Positions 34,004 to 45,415 of a DNA stretch of 64,000 nt are shown here, one piece after another. Source of the stretch: Crocinitomicaceae bacterium (GTDB lineage Bacteria > Bacteroidota > Bacteroidia > Flavobacteriales_D > Crocinitomicaceae). The notes beneath the pieces were generated by a model. It did not search any database. It had not been told where the DNA came from and worked only from the letters and a program-made list of their open reading frames with translations. Both the position numbers and the translations under genes were made by a program. Each line of letters starts with the position of its first letter. Position 1 is the stretch's first letter. The DNA is taken from contig JAGYIR010000010.1 in assembly GCA_018402525.1 (NCBI GenBank), positions 62,001 through 126,000 of the forward strand, given 5' to 3'.

Positions 34004-34517
34004 TAACCTGACTGACAGCAATGCGTTGGTTCATAGCTCGATTCACCTCGAGTGCGCCACAAAGGAAGGATATGAATCTATGAGAGACATATGAAATCAT
34101 ACATTAATGAGAAATCGTTGTGAGCATGGAAAGCTGACTTTGTCATTGACCTGAACACACAAGAGTTCAGATGTTTCCTGGAGGGACTGTTCCCTACCTT
34201 GGGGTGAAGACATTGATCTATGTAGATAGAAATGAATCCTTGTTCCTACTGTAAAAGGTCTGCAGACCTCTCAGCTGTAAGATGTCTATACATTGGCAGT
34301 GCTGCCAGAATATGGTCTTGGTCAAGTCATGCATCCAGGTTCAATACATAAAGCTGGAACAGAAACCCTTGGTGGACTCAACTATAAATTTACACAAACT
34401 AAATCAATACTCAGATGTAGGATTCATGGGATAGTCGTGCTGAAGGAGGTTGCAGAGAAGTATATCTGCTCCCGTCAGTTCTGATCGGGAGTTCGTGGAC
34501 ACAGCTTGGAGAGCAGA
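34004..34517. other. Intergenic stretch before the antiporter gene
   Basis: No gene recognised; frames at 34293-34484 and 34450-34638 lack similarity. A 14-bp perfect palindrome AGGTCTGCAGACCT lies at 34256-34269, and an inverted repeat CTCCCG/CGGGAG near 34470-34492 could form a hairpin. Confidence 0.4.
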
Positions 34518-36576
34518 ATGCCCTTGCATTGCCGGATACGCTATTGGAAACAATTCATTAAGTTCCTCAAGTCAGTTTTTGGTCGCCAGAAGGGTACGTT
34601 CGCAATCGTTAAAAAGAAAGTGCTACAACCTGTCATGACACGCTTGTTTGGTTTGTAGACACGTATATTGATCTCGCCTTTATAATCCTGGCTCTGGTGA
34701 CGTATGGGGTACTATTTTTTGGCCTTGGTAAAGTTTTCCTACCATCCAATGAAGGTTGGGCTACCCTACTCCTGTGGGCAGGAGCAATTCTTGGTGGATA
34801 CATTGCAAACGTTTGTTTCCTGCCACGGATTGTTGGCATGCTTGTCGCAGGAATGGTTTTAATCAATGTTCCATGGGGTGCAATAGATTCATTTCCTTAC
34901 AAATGGGGTGTGCAATTCCGTGCAGCTGCGTTGGCCACCATATTTCTTCGTTGCGGTCTGGAGCTAAGCTTTCCTGCTTTGAAGAGATTCAAGTATCCCT
35001 CGGGTAAGCTGGCTATAATTCCAGGGCTCTTAGAGGCACTATTTGATGCTGGTTTAGGTGTTGCATTTTTTGGAATGCCTTTCACTCTCTCTCTCACGAT
35101 GGGCTTCATTTTGAAGGCTGTGGGTCCTGGGTTGATTGTACCCCAGATGTTTCGGTTGCAACAGCAGGGGCTAGGCACTGACCAAGACATTCCTATCGTT
35201 ATAGTTATCGCTGCTTCTTTTGATGACATTTTGGCAATTACTGGCTATGCTATCTTCAGTACTATAGCCATTCAGCCGGATGAGAGTTCGTCAGAGTCTG
35301 TGAACTCTGCATGGTCCATTGCATCTGGCCCAGTCCAGGTTATTCTTGGGGTGATCTCGGGGATTTTGGGTGGCTATGTCTTATCTTTTACTCGCGTATG
35401 GAATACTCAGCTAAAGCGTTTCCTGATTTTGTTTTTCACTGGATTGTTCTTGATGTTTTTCTTTGAGTATTGGGAGTTGCTCTCTGGTGGGGCACTTGGA
35501 GCACTCTTCACGAGCCTAATAGGATCAAATTTTTGGGAAAATGGCTCTCCAAAATGGTTCTCTCTTGGACCCAGTTTCGTGTATGGTCCAGAATGTGAGC
35601 GATGGATGAGCCTTGTTTGGAGGTGGGTCATGGAGCCAATGCTGTTTTCTACTGTGGGGGCACTTTTGAACTTTAATCAGATTGCTGGAGGAACGGTGCC
35701 AAAGGCCATTGGTATTGTTTGTCTAGGGCTTGCCGTTAGAATGCTGATCACGTTCATGACCATGTGTGGTTCTGGTTTCTCAGTCAAAGAAAAACTGTTT
35801 TTTGCCTTTGCTTGGACCCCCAAAGCAACTGTGCAAGCTGCCCTATCAGCAGCGCCGCTGACATTGATACAGAAATACAAAGAGGGAGCAGATGATTATG
35901 ACACCTGGGTCCAGTGGGGAAATGATATACTCACGACGGGGCTTTTTGCAATTCTCGTATGTGGGACTTTGGGCACTGCTGCTGCCCACGTCAGCTCAAA
36001 GCTTTTGCTTAAACAAGGCACAAAATCTAAGCTTTCAATCGAAGAACACATTCAGATGTCTAAAAGAGAAAGTGATGCGTCGGAGAGGATAGAGGAAGTA
36101 GATGCTGCTGATGGTATCCACAGAATACAAGTTCCACAAGACAGCTCCAGGCCACTCCAGAGAACCAAATCAGCAGACGAGATAGATGCGAGTGTACCTT
36201 CTAGCAGTCTTTCTCGCTTGATACCCGGAAGGGATCTAGCAATGATTGAAGAATATGTAGATGCAATAGAACAGCTCACATGTGCAACCCATGCCAAAGA
36301 GCATGATGTTCCAAGGGAGGAACTCCTGCGGTTGTCAGGGCATGTTCTCTCCATTCAAAAGGTGTGTTTCTCTGCAGTCACATGTCTTCAATGTTGTCCC
36401 ATAGACCCATGACTTTTTCCCTATGCATACAGAGAATCGAGCAAGAGATTGGAGATCGCGAGCCCTCTGTTAGAGAGCTCTTTAGGTCTGCGATGCGTCG
36501 ACGGAGTATGCATCCTCAGAAGAGGTCCACGGAACCCGCTCCATCAACCAATTCCACGGACCATGGCCATGGATGA
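34518..36576 (+). CDS. Cation/proton antiporter, CPA2 NHA/SLC9B-like
   Basis: Exons 34518-34593, 34659-36361 and 36433-36576 give about 640 residues. The body is strongly hydrophobic, with about 12 membrane segments. It shows CPA2-type features: GMLVAGMVLINVPWG, a basic-rich R..ALATIFLRCGLELSF helix, and AASFDDILAI with the two adjacent Asp residues that mark electrogenic NhaA/NHA-type exchangers. AFAWTPKATVQAAL matches the later conserved helix of SLC9B. The cytoplasmic C-terminus (from about 36000) is hydrophilic with Ser/Arg-rich parts (LQRTKSADEID), a likely phosphorylation target. It probably exchanges Na+ or Li+ (or K+) for protons at the plasma membrane or a vacuole. The N-terminal 25-residue exon is basic. 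Confidence 0.88.
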
Positions 36577-36690
36577 CTCAGGCATGAGATGGACGCTAGG
36601 ACTCCCATCTGTAGCCCGTAGACCCAATGGGAAAGCTGAATAATAATTTGTGTAAAGAAATCATCTTTCTGCTAACGTCGTGTTCGCAAA

Positions 36691-39183
36691 ATGTTCGCAA
36701 GCGCGAAACTCTTGTACTTTCTGATCGGACTGATCTTTTGCCTTGGACCTGCCCAGGGTGACGGAACACCAACCCTTGCCCATATCAAGGACCTGGACAA
36801 GAATAATTTCGAGGAATTCATCTCCAACAGTCAATACGCACTGGTGAGCGAACCTGTCTGACTTGCTGCAACTGTTTGTCAAAGACGTCTTACTGCCTCT
36901 TACTTCTGACACAGGTCGAATTTTATGCCAATTGGTGTGGATATTGTCAGGTATCGCAATCAAATGCTTTTAAAAACCATAAATTGGAATAAAGATTCCT
37001 TCGCGTATGCAGGAGTTTGCACCGATATACGAGGAAGCGGCACGAAGGCTTGCAGAACTGAACACATCCATCCTGGTGGGCAAAGTAGATGCCCCAGAGA
37101 ACGAGGATTTGGCTGATCAATACGATATTGATGGGCTACCGACTATTCGATGGTTTGTAAATGGCAAGGACGAGCATGAATATTCTGGAAGCCATAATAT
37201 GTAAGGCAATGTTTGTAGCCATCAGCTGTCCTTCTCCTGACCTGACCAAGTACAATGCATTGTTTGCAGTGATTCTTTTATGGGATGGATTAGAAAAGTG
37301 ATGACCACACCAGCCGAAGAAATCAACACAGAAGAAGACCTTGACAGATCTCGTGAGAATACACTGTCGATAATTGGTGTCTTTGATGAATATTCTGGAG
37401 ATCTTTATCAAGGATTTATGGGGCGTACGTTTTACAATGAAAGCTACAAATGAAGATATAGACACTTGTAGAGTATGCTTGTTATAATTCCCTTGCCAAA
37501 TGTGATGCAGTTGCCATGTTCAGTGAAGATGTGGTGTTCTACAGGACAACCAATAGGGATCTTGTGCAGGTTGAAAATACTCCGGGTAAGAGTACCTGAT
37601 TATACTGTTACAGAGACATGTGGATGACTAGAATCCTATCATGTGGTTTGATGCAGGCCTTGTATTCAGCAAAAACATCTCTGGGCATCCTTTTGAGGTT
37701 ATCAGAAAAGCATTGGTGGTAAGAGGTGCGTAGTTGTTCCTGGTACAAGATTTGCCTGCAGGTGTACACATCTTTTCACCAGTTGATAGAAGTCACGTAT
37801 TATGATGAAATGCAGAAGGTGAATTGGCTGAGAATGAAATCTATGACTTTATAGATGCACACAAATACCCAGATTATTTCATGTTTGGGACAGGTGCAGT
37901 TGAGAATATGACAGAAACGATTGAAAAAGTGGATAGAGAATTCCATGTGAGTAAGACTTGTGCAGATCAGTTCCAAAAGATTCTTGATGAACATTAACAT
38001 GATCTATTGTACTGCAGATCCACGTAGTTGTGAACGAGGATACCCTTGAAGATGCCAATTTTTTGGAATCGGTGAGGGAAGCTGGTAAAGATGTACGTGG
38101 AGGCCTCAGCAAATGTTAATGCTATGTATTTTCTTCCCTGTGACTCGGTGTTGTGATAAAATTATGCAGGTTCAATCCAAATGCGCCCTTTTCCTCTCAG
38201 TTTTGGATGCAAAATCTCCACTTATGGATTCATTCAAAATTCAGAATGTCAGCAATATTCAGGTAATCCAGTCTTGTTCGAACGAATACAAGCAATATAA
38301 TACTTCCTCACCACAATATTTCGAAATGTATTCAGATTTTTGCCGCACAAACGCAATCTATCCGGAAATACAGCCTGGACCCAGTTGATCCAAAGAACTT
38401 TGATCCCGAGATTGTCATTGCCTTTTCAAAGAGCATTGCTTCTGGCGAAAGGAAATATCGCCAGTATGCCTCAGGTTGGTTTTTGCATGTTGTTCATGGG
38501 TTTATTACTCAAAGAAAAGGTTGCTAAGGCATTTTTTTGGATGGCATGCAGGCGCAGCACCTGATAATAATTCCGAAAATGGCATAACAATTGTTGTTCG
38601 AGACACGATGGATTCAATTGCCAAAGATCCAGAGAAAGACGTTCTCGTACACGTCTATCAACCAGAAGATGACGAATCAGTTTATATCAACTCCGATTTG
38701 GAAAATCTTGCAAAGGCATTGGCGAATATTTCATCGATTGTATTGTCCAAGTTTGATGCCTCTGTCAACGAGCATGAAGACATTGACTATGCATTCGAGG
38801 TAAGGTGTTGCGATCGAAACCCGTATTCGATTCTATTAAAAGTTTCAAGACATCAAATTTTATGTTCTTCGCAGGAGCTTCCAAAGATTGTCTTATTCCC
38901 AGCCAAACAAAATGCAAAGCCAGTCGTCATGGATACAACCGAAGGAGCAGATGTCCAGGTATGATGAGCTCATCGATCCAAGTTTGCGCACAGCTCCTGT
39001 CTAACTTTACGATTCGTAATGCAGAGTATGGGTACATTCATCGCGGAAAACGTGGCTATCAAGTTTGAGTTGCCCAGCTTAGAACAGTATGCAAGAGAAG
39101 ATGACGAGTACACTGGACCGGAGGAAGATGATGACGATTCCGCTGCTGCTGATGAGGCCAGTGGTTCTCATGATGAATTATAG
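36691..39183 (+). CDS. Protein disulfide isomerase with one active site and HDEL signal
   Basis: Thirteen small exons (36691-36843, 36915-36950, 37013-37200, 37270-37424, 37511-37585, 37657-37725, 37816-37946, 38018-38092, 38170-38262, 38336-38474, 38552-38799, 38875-38958, 39025-39183) give 534 residues. The signal peptide is LLYFLIGLIFCLGPAQG. The first thioredoxin domain has VEFYANWCGYC, a CGYC centre in place of the usual CGHC. Two redox-inactive thioredoxin-like domains follow, and a fourth (LVHVYQPEDDESVYINSD) lacks the second CxxC found in classical PDI. The acidic tail ends in HDEL, an ER retrieval signal. The overall a-b-b'-a' layout with an inactive a' domain resembles plant PDI-like subgroups. 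Role: ER thiol-disulfide exchange or chaperone, with reduced oxidase capacity inferred from the missing site. Confidence 0.9.
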
Positions 39184-39260
39184 TCAACTAGATCTATTCA
39201 GATTTATATATGTAATTATCTGATAAAAGAGTACCGGTTTACACTTTGACTCTCGTCACC

Positions 39261-40707
39261 ATGGGCATTCAAGTACGTATCTGACTATTCAGACAGACCT
39301 TTCCTCCCGTTCTGGGCTTGTTTCTTAAACAAATTATTTTACTTGATCAGGGCCTCACAAAGTTGATTCAGGATCACGCACCTGCTGCCCTGAAAGAACA
39401 GAAATTTGAAAATTATTTTGGAAGGAAGATTGCTGTGGATGCTTCGATGTATATATATTCCTTCTTAGTGCGTTTTTCATCATATTGGAGGCTTTTATAT
39501 CGATTTCAGGGTGTACTACTGCAATCACACTGTGTTTTATGCAGGTCGCGGTTGGGCGCACTGGGGACCAGCTCTTGACAAACGAAACTGGCGAGGTAAC
39601 AAGGTAGGATGCCTCATATACCTGTGATGTCGATGTCAAAGTTGTGACACCACACACCTGAACTTGCAGCCATATTCTGGGCATGTTTTTCCGGACAACA
39701 AGGATGTTGGAAGCAGGGATAAAGCCAATGTATGTGACAATTGATATTGAATGTTTCATGCTATTCCCACTTCTGAGGCATAGCATCCCTCTTGATGTAG
39801 ATTTGTGTTCGAAGGAAAATCTCCAGCTCTGAAAAAGGAGGAATTGGCCAAACGAAGTGCAAGAAGAGAAGGCGCAACTGCTGATTTGGAGGCTGCAAAA
39901 GAGGCTGGCGACAAGGAAGGAATAGAGAAGTTTTCAAAGCGGACGATTCGAGTTACCCCAGAGCACAATGAGGATTGCAAAAAGCTCCTGAGATTAATGG
40001 GAATTCCAGTGATCGATGCACCGTCAGAAGCCGAGGCTCAGTGTGCACAACTTTGCAAAGAAGACCAAGTGTACGGAATTTCCACCGAGGACATGGATTC
40101 ATTGACGTTGGGGACTCCCAGGCTGTTACGTCATTTAATGGCCCCAGCTGCCCAAAAGGTTCCAGTTCTAGAATTCGATCATGATATGATATTGAGTGAG
40201 CTTGGTTTGACAAATGATGAGTTTATTGACCTCTGCATTCTTTGTGGGTGTGATTACACATCCAAAATTCAGGGTATCGGTCCTGTGAGGGCTTTACAGT
40301 TAATTCGGAAGCACAAGTGTATTGAGAAGATTGTCGAAGACTTGGATCCTGCCAAGTACAAAATTCCTCAGGATTTTCCGTACAATGAAGCAAGAGAGCT
40401 TTTCAGAAGTCCAAGTGTCCTGAAACAGGATGACCTTCCTCCTCTCAAATGGAGACCTCCTGATGAAGAAGCTTTAATGGAATTTCTTGTGAAAGAGAAG
40501 AATTTCGATGCGAAGAGAGTGAAATCTGCCCTGACTCGAATAGCTTCTGCAAAGAGTAAGAGCACACAAGGCCGTTTAGAAAGCTTTTTCGGACCTGTTT
40601 CTGTGAAACAAAGTTCTCGGAAGCGTGAGGCAGGAAAACCTGCCACCGGCAAGGCAACTGCCAAGAAAAAATCGAAATTGGGGAAGATCGGTGGACGAAA
40701 AGCTTGA
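39261..40707 (+). CDS. FEN1: Flap endonuclease 1
   Basis: Structure-specific nuclease that removes 5' flaps in Okazaki fragment maturation and long-patch repair. Exons 39261-39272, 39351-39467, 39545-39603, 39670-39729 and 39801-40707 give 384 residues, the usual length. [15 protein letters not shown] starts the N nuclease domain, whose Gly2 is part of the active centre; [13 protein letters not shown] and [20 protein letters not shown] follow, then the I domain [40 protein letters not shown] with metal-binding acids and the helix-hairpin-helix. The PCNA-binding box is TQGRLESFF, and the tail is Lys-rich. It begins 77 bp after the PDI stop on the same strand. Confidence 0.97.
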
Positions 40708-41209
40708 AATTCGTGCAGCTTTCTTGTTGATTACAGGAGACCTAGAAGACGAGCCCATATCTTCTTTCGACTATCTACCGGTAGATGGTACCATGCACAC
40801 CAGCATCATCCTGTTGGGTACGTACCCAGAACATGGCCATGAGAAAACACAGGATATCCTATTCCCCACACCCTGTCTGCAAATATTAAAGATTTTTCTT
40901 TTGCTTGAAATAGAAATTAAGGAATACGCAAGAATTGGGGTGGTCCGCCGTTGTTGGAACCAAACATTCATAGATCTCCGTTAGACGCAACACGGTATCG
41001 CATCCTGTCGCTTCTCACGTACATTCACCAATCGTATGCCATTAAAAGTATTAATAGAGGTATGAAAGATTGTTTGTGACAGAAAATGCCCTGATCTCAG
41101 CCGCGTATGAGACAGGGACGATAGTAACTCTGTAACGGTCGGGTAACCGCTCTGTCTGCAGATTCTAGTTTTTTGAGCACGGTTTGCAGAGGAAAGTTGT
41201 GGGCTTTTG
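40708..41209. repeat. Intergenic stretch with four perfect palindromes after FEN1
   Basis: Perfect palindromes occur at 40773-40786 (ATCTACCGGTAGAT), 40785-40794 (ATGGTACCAT, overlapping), 40815-40828 (TGGGTACGTACCCA) and 40832-40841 (CATGGCCATG), 66-134 bp past the FEN1 stop. No gene was recognised in the interval. The right half should include the promoter of the LysM gene. Confidence 0.6.
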
Positions 41210-43237
41210 ATGCCCATTCAAATGACTATTTATATAATGATGAATTTCTTAAGACTCAATAGAGGCGTCAATTGCATCTTCGCTATCCTTTTCTGTCACA
41301 GCCTTCTCTCAGTGCACTCTGCCCCTGACCAGGTTGTCCAAGATGAAATTGCAAGCAGGGGATTTTGTGAAAGTTATACCGTTGAGGCAGGGGAAAGTGC
41401 ATTGAGCATTGCGCAAAAGTTTGGTGTTGAATACGAGGACTTTGTTATAGCACTTAAAGATTGTATTGGTTACGAGGAGGGAACCTTTTTGCAAGTAGGA
41501 CAACAAGTATGTCTCCCTCCTTACTCTCCAGCTTGTAGATTTGTATCAAAAGTCGATCAGAATGATAAATGCAAGATGTATGAGGTTCAAAATGGAGATA
41601 CCCTCGCAGGTGTAGCTAAGTATTTTGACCTCAATCTTGAAGATCTGGCTTCTTTAAATCTACTCAATCTGACCACCACGGTTGTCCCTGGGATGAAGCT
41701 ATTGCTTTCGTGGGATGATACCTGTCCTGAAACTCTTCTGCCAACCCAGGGGGACGTAAATTCGTGCCAGCACACAGACTGTGATATTGAGCAGCCTCTA
41801 GGGTGCAAAATTCACATTTCAGCTCAGGGAGAGAGTCTGGAAACCGTATCTGCTCTTTATAATGTGAGTGTTCAAGTTTTAGTTCAAAACAACCCGAGCA
41901 AACAGAATCCATATCAGACGATAGAGCCTGGTGGGGAAATTTATATTCCTCTAAGGGCTGGAGGATGTCAGGAGCAAGTTCAAGTGATGCCGTACGTGAT
42001 TTGTATTTGGTATAGTCATCACCGACTGCAATATTCTTATTCACTCTAATTTAAATTTTGTAGGTCTTCGGAAGCTGCTCCTGTGGAGGTGCTTGCCCCT
42101 AGACCTTCATATCCCATTTCCAATGATGTCTCTCAGGGATGGGCTGGCACCCCTGCTTCTGATTCGAAGCCCCCAAATCTTGATGCAACGCCTGACTTTT
42201 CTGAGGAAGAAAAACTTGTGGTTGATATGATGTTAAATTGCATGACCAAGAAAGAGTTCCAACTGAAGCAAGAGGAGTATTCAGAAAACCTGGCATTCTA
42301 CATCAAGGTGCCAGTCTCAGCAGTGAAAATCCGATTTGGTGCGCAATATCTTCCACATGAAAGCATCATGATAATTTATATTCACAATTGAATGTGTGTG
42401 CATTTTGCAGTCCTTCCGGTGGCCGATGAGGTAAAGGGTAGGAAATTGTTGTCAGAAAGTCAACTGAAAGTAGATACTGCAATATTCGGAAACAAATCAC
42501 GAATTTATGACAACTTGGCGTCATCAATAGAAAATGGTGATTTGATAACACAAATGAGAGAAGATGACTTCGACATTGTGAAAATCACAGTAGTTTATCC
42601 AGAGGATGAGACACAGGTGCTCTACAATCCAAGTGAATTCCTACTAGAGACTGAGAGCAGCAGCAGTTCATTACCGCTCCCAATGGGTGCACTCATTGGT
42701 ATAGCTGTCGGTGGAGGTGTCATGATTCTTTTAGCAGTACTCTTGTGCTGCTGGGCATCTGCCAGAAAAAGACAGAAAGCCCTGGAGCAAAAGGAAAAGC
42801 AGATGCAAAAACAAGCTACTGAAAAAACCACAGGTTCAATACAATGTTCTAAGCGAAAGATAGACCTTCAAGCATATTCCGTATGCATTGGTGAAGGTTT
42901 GGGTACTAACGTACCAATACCTGTAGATCTGTCAGGAAAACCAATGAAACCATGTTTGGCAGATGCAAAAAGGCACCAGATCCATGCTGCATCTGAGCGC
43001 ATTGTGCCTGAAAGCGTCCTTGATCAAGTCCATCGATATCAAAGGTGCGACACAGTAAGGGTATATACTCGAACAGAAAGCCCCAAGAGGGTCGCTAGTC
43101 ATCATTCTCTCCTGAGACAGGAGATGAAAGAGCCAGCAACTGCCCAGCGCAGTGAGAAAACAAAAAGCAACTCAAAATTCCCTGCCACAAACCTCACACC
43201 TAGGGCTTCAAGTTTATCTCAATATATGGAACTGTAA
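41210..43237 (+). CDS. Three-LysM type I membrane protein without kinase domain
   Basis: Exons 41210-41991, 42064-42338 and 42411-43237 give about 627 residues. A signal peptide (CIFAILFCHSLLSVHS) is preceded by a choice of Met codons; the first is used. Three LysM modules follow (starts near CESYTVEAGESALSIA, CKMYEVQNGDTLAGVA and CKIHISAQGESLETVS), each ending near a Cys as in plant and fungal chitin-binding LysMs. A membrane-proximal domain leads to one transmembrane helix (about residues 444-468, IGIAVGGGVMILLAVLLCC). The cytoplasmic tail of about 160 residues is basic and Ser-rich with no kinase motifs. Order and spacing (LysM, membrane-proximal domain, TM) mirror the deacetylase-LysM protein at 2.4 kb, suggesting a shared ancestor. 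Likely a GlcNAc-polymer binding surface protein or receptor needing a partner to signal. Confidence 0.85.
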
Positions 43238-43629
43238 GCAATGTCTGTGAACCTCCACTCGGCAACTCCCTGTCAAGGCGAATGCGCGCTTCTTAGAGAG
43301 ACTCGAGTCTCATGAGCGAAGAAGTTCTGATTGCCTGGGGTCCGGGCAACGCGTTAAACTCCATGTGGATGAAAGTCCTCATCGGCGCCAAGAAAGATAC
43401 TTTCTTTTCAGCAAGAAAATTATTAGAGATATTTTCTTAGAGTTAATCGTCAAAGGTGCGATATTCAGGAACCGCGACTGCCAAACGCGATGGCGGTTGG
43501 CCTGCTGCGTCAACGCGGCGTATTATGTTCAAATGAGAGTCACAGCGTCTCATAACTTCTCTATACTGCTAAATATTGCTAAGTATATCTTAACAAAGCC
43601 TGGAACCAACTGTGCCTTGCAGACGAGGG
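43238..43629. repeat. Intergenic stretch between the two LysM genes
   Basis: No gene seen. A 14-bp palindrome GAGACTCGAGTCTC (43298-43311) overlaps CTCATGAG (43309-43316), about 60 bp after the LysM gene stop. The open frame at 43365-43727 has no recognisable features. Confidence 0.5.
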
Positions 43630-44983
43630 ATGAGATCTATAGCACTTGCGCTTGCTTTCTGCGCAGTAACCGGGGCTCTCGCCCAAACTCGTGCGTATCG
43701 CTTTTTTATGAATGCACAAGTGTATGAATATGAAATTTGAAAGGGAATACCTCGCGAAGACGATTTTCTAATCCGAAACACTGTGATTCTGTAGCCGTAT
43801 GTCCTACCTACGTGGTTCAGGCGGGAGACTCCTTGTTCAGTATTCAGCAGAAATTTGATATTCTGTCACCAGGTATGTTTGAAATGTTCTAGATAGGTTA
43901 ACAAGGCGATGTCTCACCTCGAGAACATGAAATGTAGATGACCTGACGAATGCCCTCCTGGCCTGTGGACAGCAGACTGACCTCCTCCAGATTGGTCAAG
44001 AGATTTGTCTTCCAGGTGCAGACAAGCCTGGATGCGCAAATGTGAGATCGTACAATAATGATGAAAATTGCAAGGTGTACATTGTTCAACAGGGTGACAC
44101 CATTGAGTCTGTTGCAAACAGTTTGGACATATTCCGTGACACTCTGGACAATTTGAACAAGGATGTGCAAGCCGGGGGTATTTTGCAGCCTAACAAGTAT
44201 TTAAAACTTCCTCCTTGGTCTAATCAGTGCGGTGACCCCAACAAATCAGGCGAGTCATGCAGGCTCTACATCGTGAACAGTGGTGATTTCATTGCTGGCA
44301 TTGCAGCTGCCTATGGAGTGACAGTTGATGATCTCCTTTCAGTTAATCCTGGGCTTGATGCCAATTCTGTTCTTCAGAACAGCCAGCCTATCAAAATTCC
44401 ACCCTTCCCTGCCAGTTGTGGGGCTGGAGTTCCATCCAAACCTCCCACTGACACAGTTTTAAAATGCCGAGGATACAGGGTGCAGCAAGGAGACAATATC
44501 CAGCAAATCGCGCAAGCTTTCAAAACAACAGTGAATGATATTACTGCAGTTAACCCTGAATTATCTGGAGGTGCATTGGTACAACCTGGTACAATTGTCA
44601 AGATCCCACCATATGATAACACGTGTGATAAGCCAATACTGGTTCAGCTGGATAATGCAGGAGGTAACCCACCACCCAACGGTGGTTCTACACCAGTCCC
44701 GGTCCCAGTTCCAGTCCCAGTAACAAATCCATCACCAATTCCTATTCCAGTAAGAAGCCCATCTCCCGTGCCAGTGCCAGTGCCATCTCCATCTCCATCT
44801 CCATCTCCATCTCCAGTCCCTGAGCCGATCGCCTCAGAACCCGAACCTGCAGAGTCTCCAGAGCCATCCGTTGTCGTTGCTTTGGCACCAGAGATCGCTC
44901 CCGCTCCTGCCCCAAGTAGTTCTCCTGGAGTGGACATAGCCACTTCTGCTGTCATGAGCATTCTTGCGTTCTTGTTCTTTTAA
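43630..44983 (+). CDS. Four-LysM secreted protein with probable GPI anchor
   Basis: Exons 43630-43690, 43795-43872 and 43938-44983 give about 394 residues. The short first exon is a signal peptide (IALALAFCAVTGALAQ). LysM modules start at TYVVQAGDSLFSIQ, VYIVQQGDTIESVA, LYIVNSGDFIAGIA and GYRVQQGDNIQQIA, and several end in a [KR]IPP[FYW] motif and a Cys. A Pro/Val/Ser-rich stalk with PVPVPV and SPSPSP repeats follows, then a small-residue, hydrophobic C-terminus (SSPGVDIATSAVMSILAFLFF) with no basic residue after it, as in GPI signals. It resembles plant LYM-type chitin or peptidoglycan receptors in layout. It sits between the LysM-TM gene and chitin synthase, all + strand. Confidence 0.88.
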
Positions 44984-45415
44984 TGGCATCCGCATTGGAA
45001 TAAGAGTTTCTGTAACAGGGATACTATCTAAACAGCTCTTTGATGATAATGAATCGTCTCTTCCTTGATGACAGCATCTACCGCTCTTGTGCCTCCTTGG
45101 CACTCTGAGTCCTGCGAACACAGCAGCCCATCTACCATTGGCCCTTCCTTGGACCAGGCCGACCGGACTTGCACACTGGAAGCAACAACGGTTTGGCGCC
45201 TGTCATCATCCACGAAGCACGAGTCTCATGTGGAAAACTACAAACTACAGGGGAGTCCAATATCAAAAGATTAAAACTTTGAGTTCCGAAGGTTGAAAAA
45301 CTCTGTCAATTCAGGCGTTAACCTGGTAGGTGCTGACACGAGCAGTTGCTGTGTGTCTCAGTCACGATACAAACTCTCGTGATACTCGCCACAAACAGCG
45401 ATATCTATTCTCGTA
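44984..45415. other. Intergenic stretch before chitin synthase
   Basis: No gene, RNA gene or clear repeat seen. It must hold the 3' end of the GPI-LysM transcript and the chitin synthase promoter. Several short overlapping frames on both strands lack similarity. Confidence 0.35.

Noticed and set aside
34293-34484. Open frame upstream of the antiporter
   Set aside because: No similarity and no in-phase splice to the antiporter; the exon at 34518 supplies a fitting start.
44765-44820. CCATCT tandem repeat as a minisatellite
   Set aside because: It encodes the Ser-Pro repeats of the LysM-GPI stalk, so it is annotated as coding.
44644-44961. Minus-strand frame of GDGDG/GTGTG repeats
   Set aside because: Shadow of the SP/VP repeat stalk of the LysM-GPI gene; repeats in any frame stay open.
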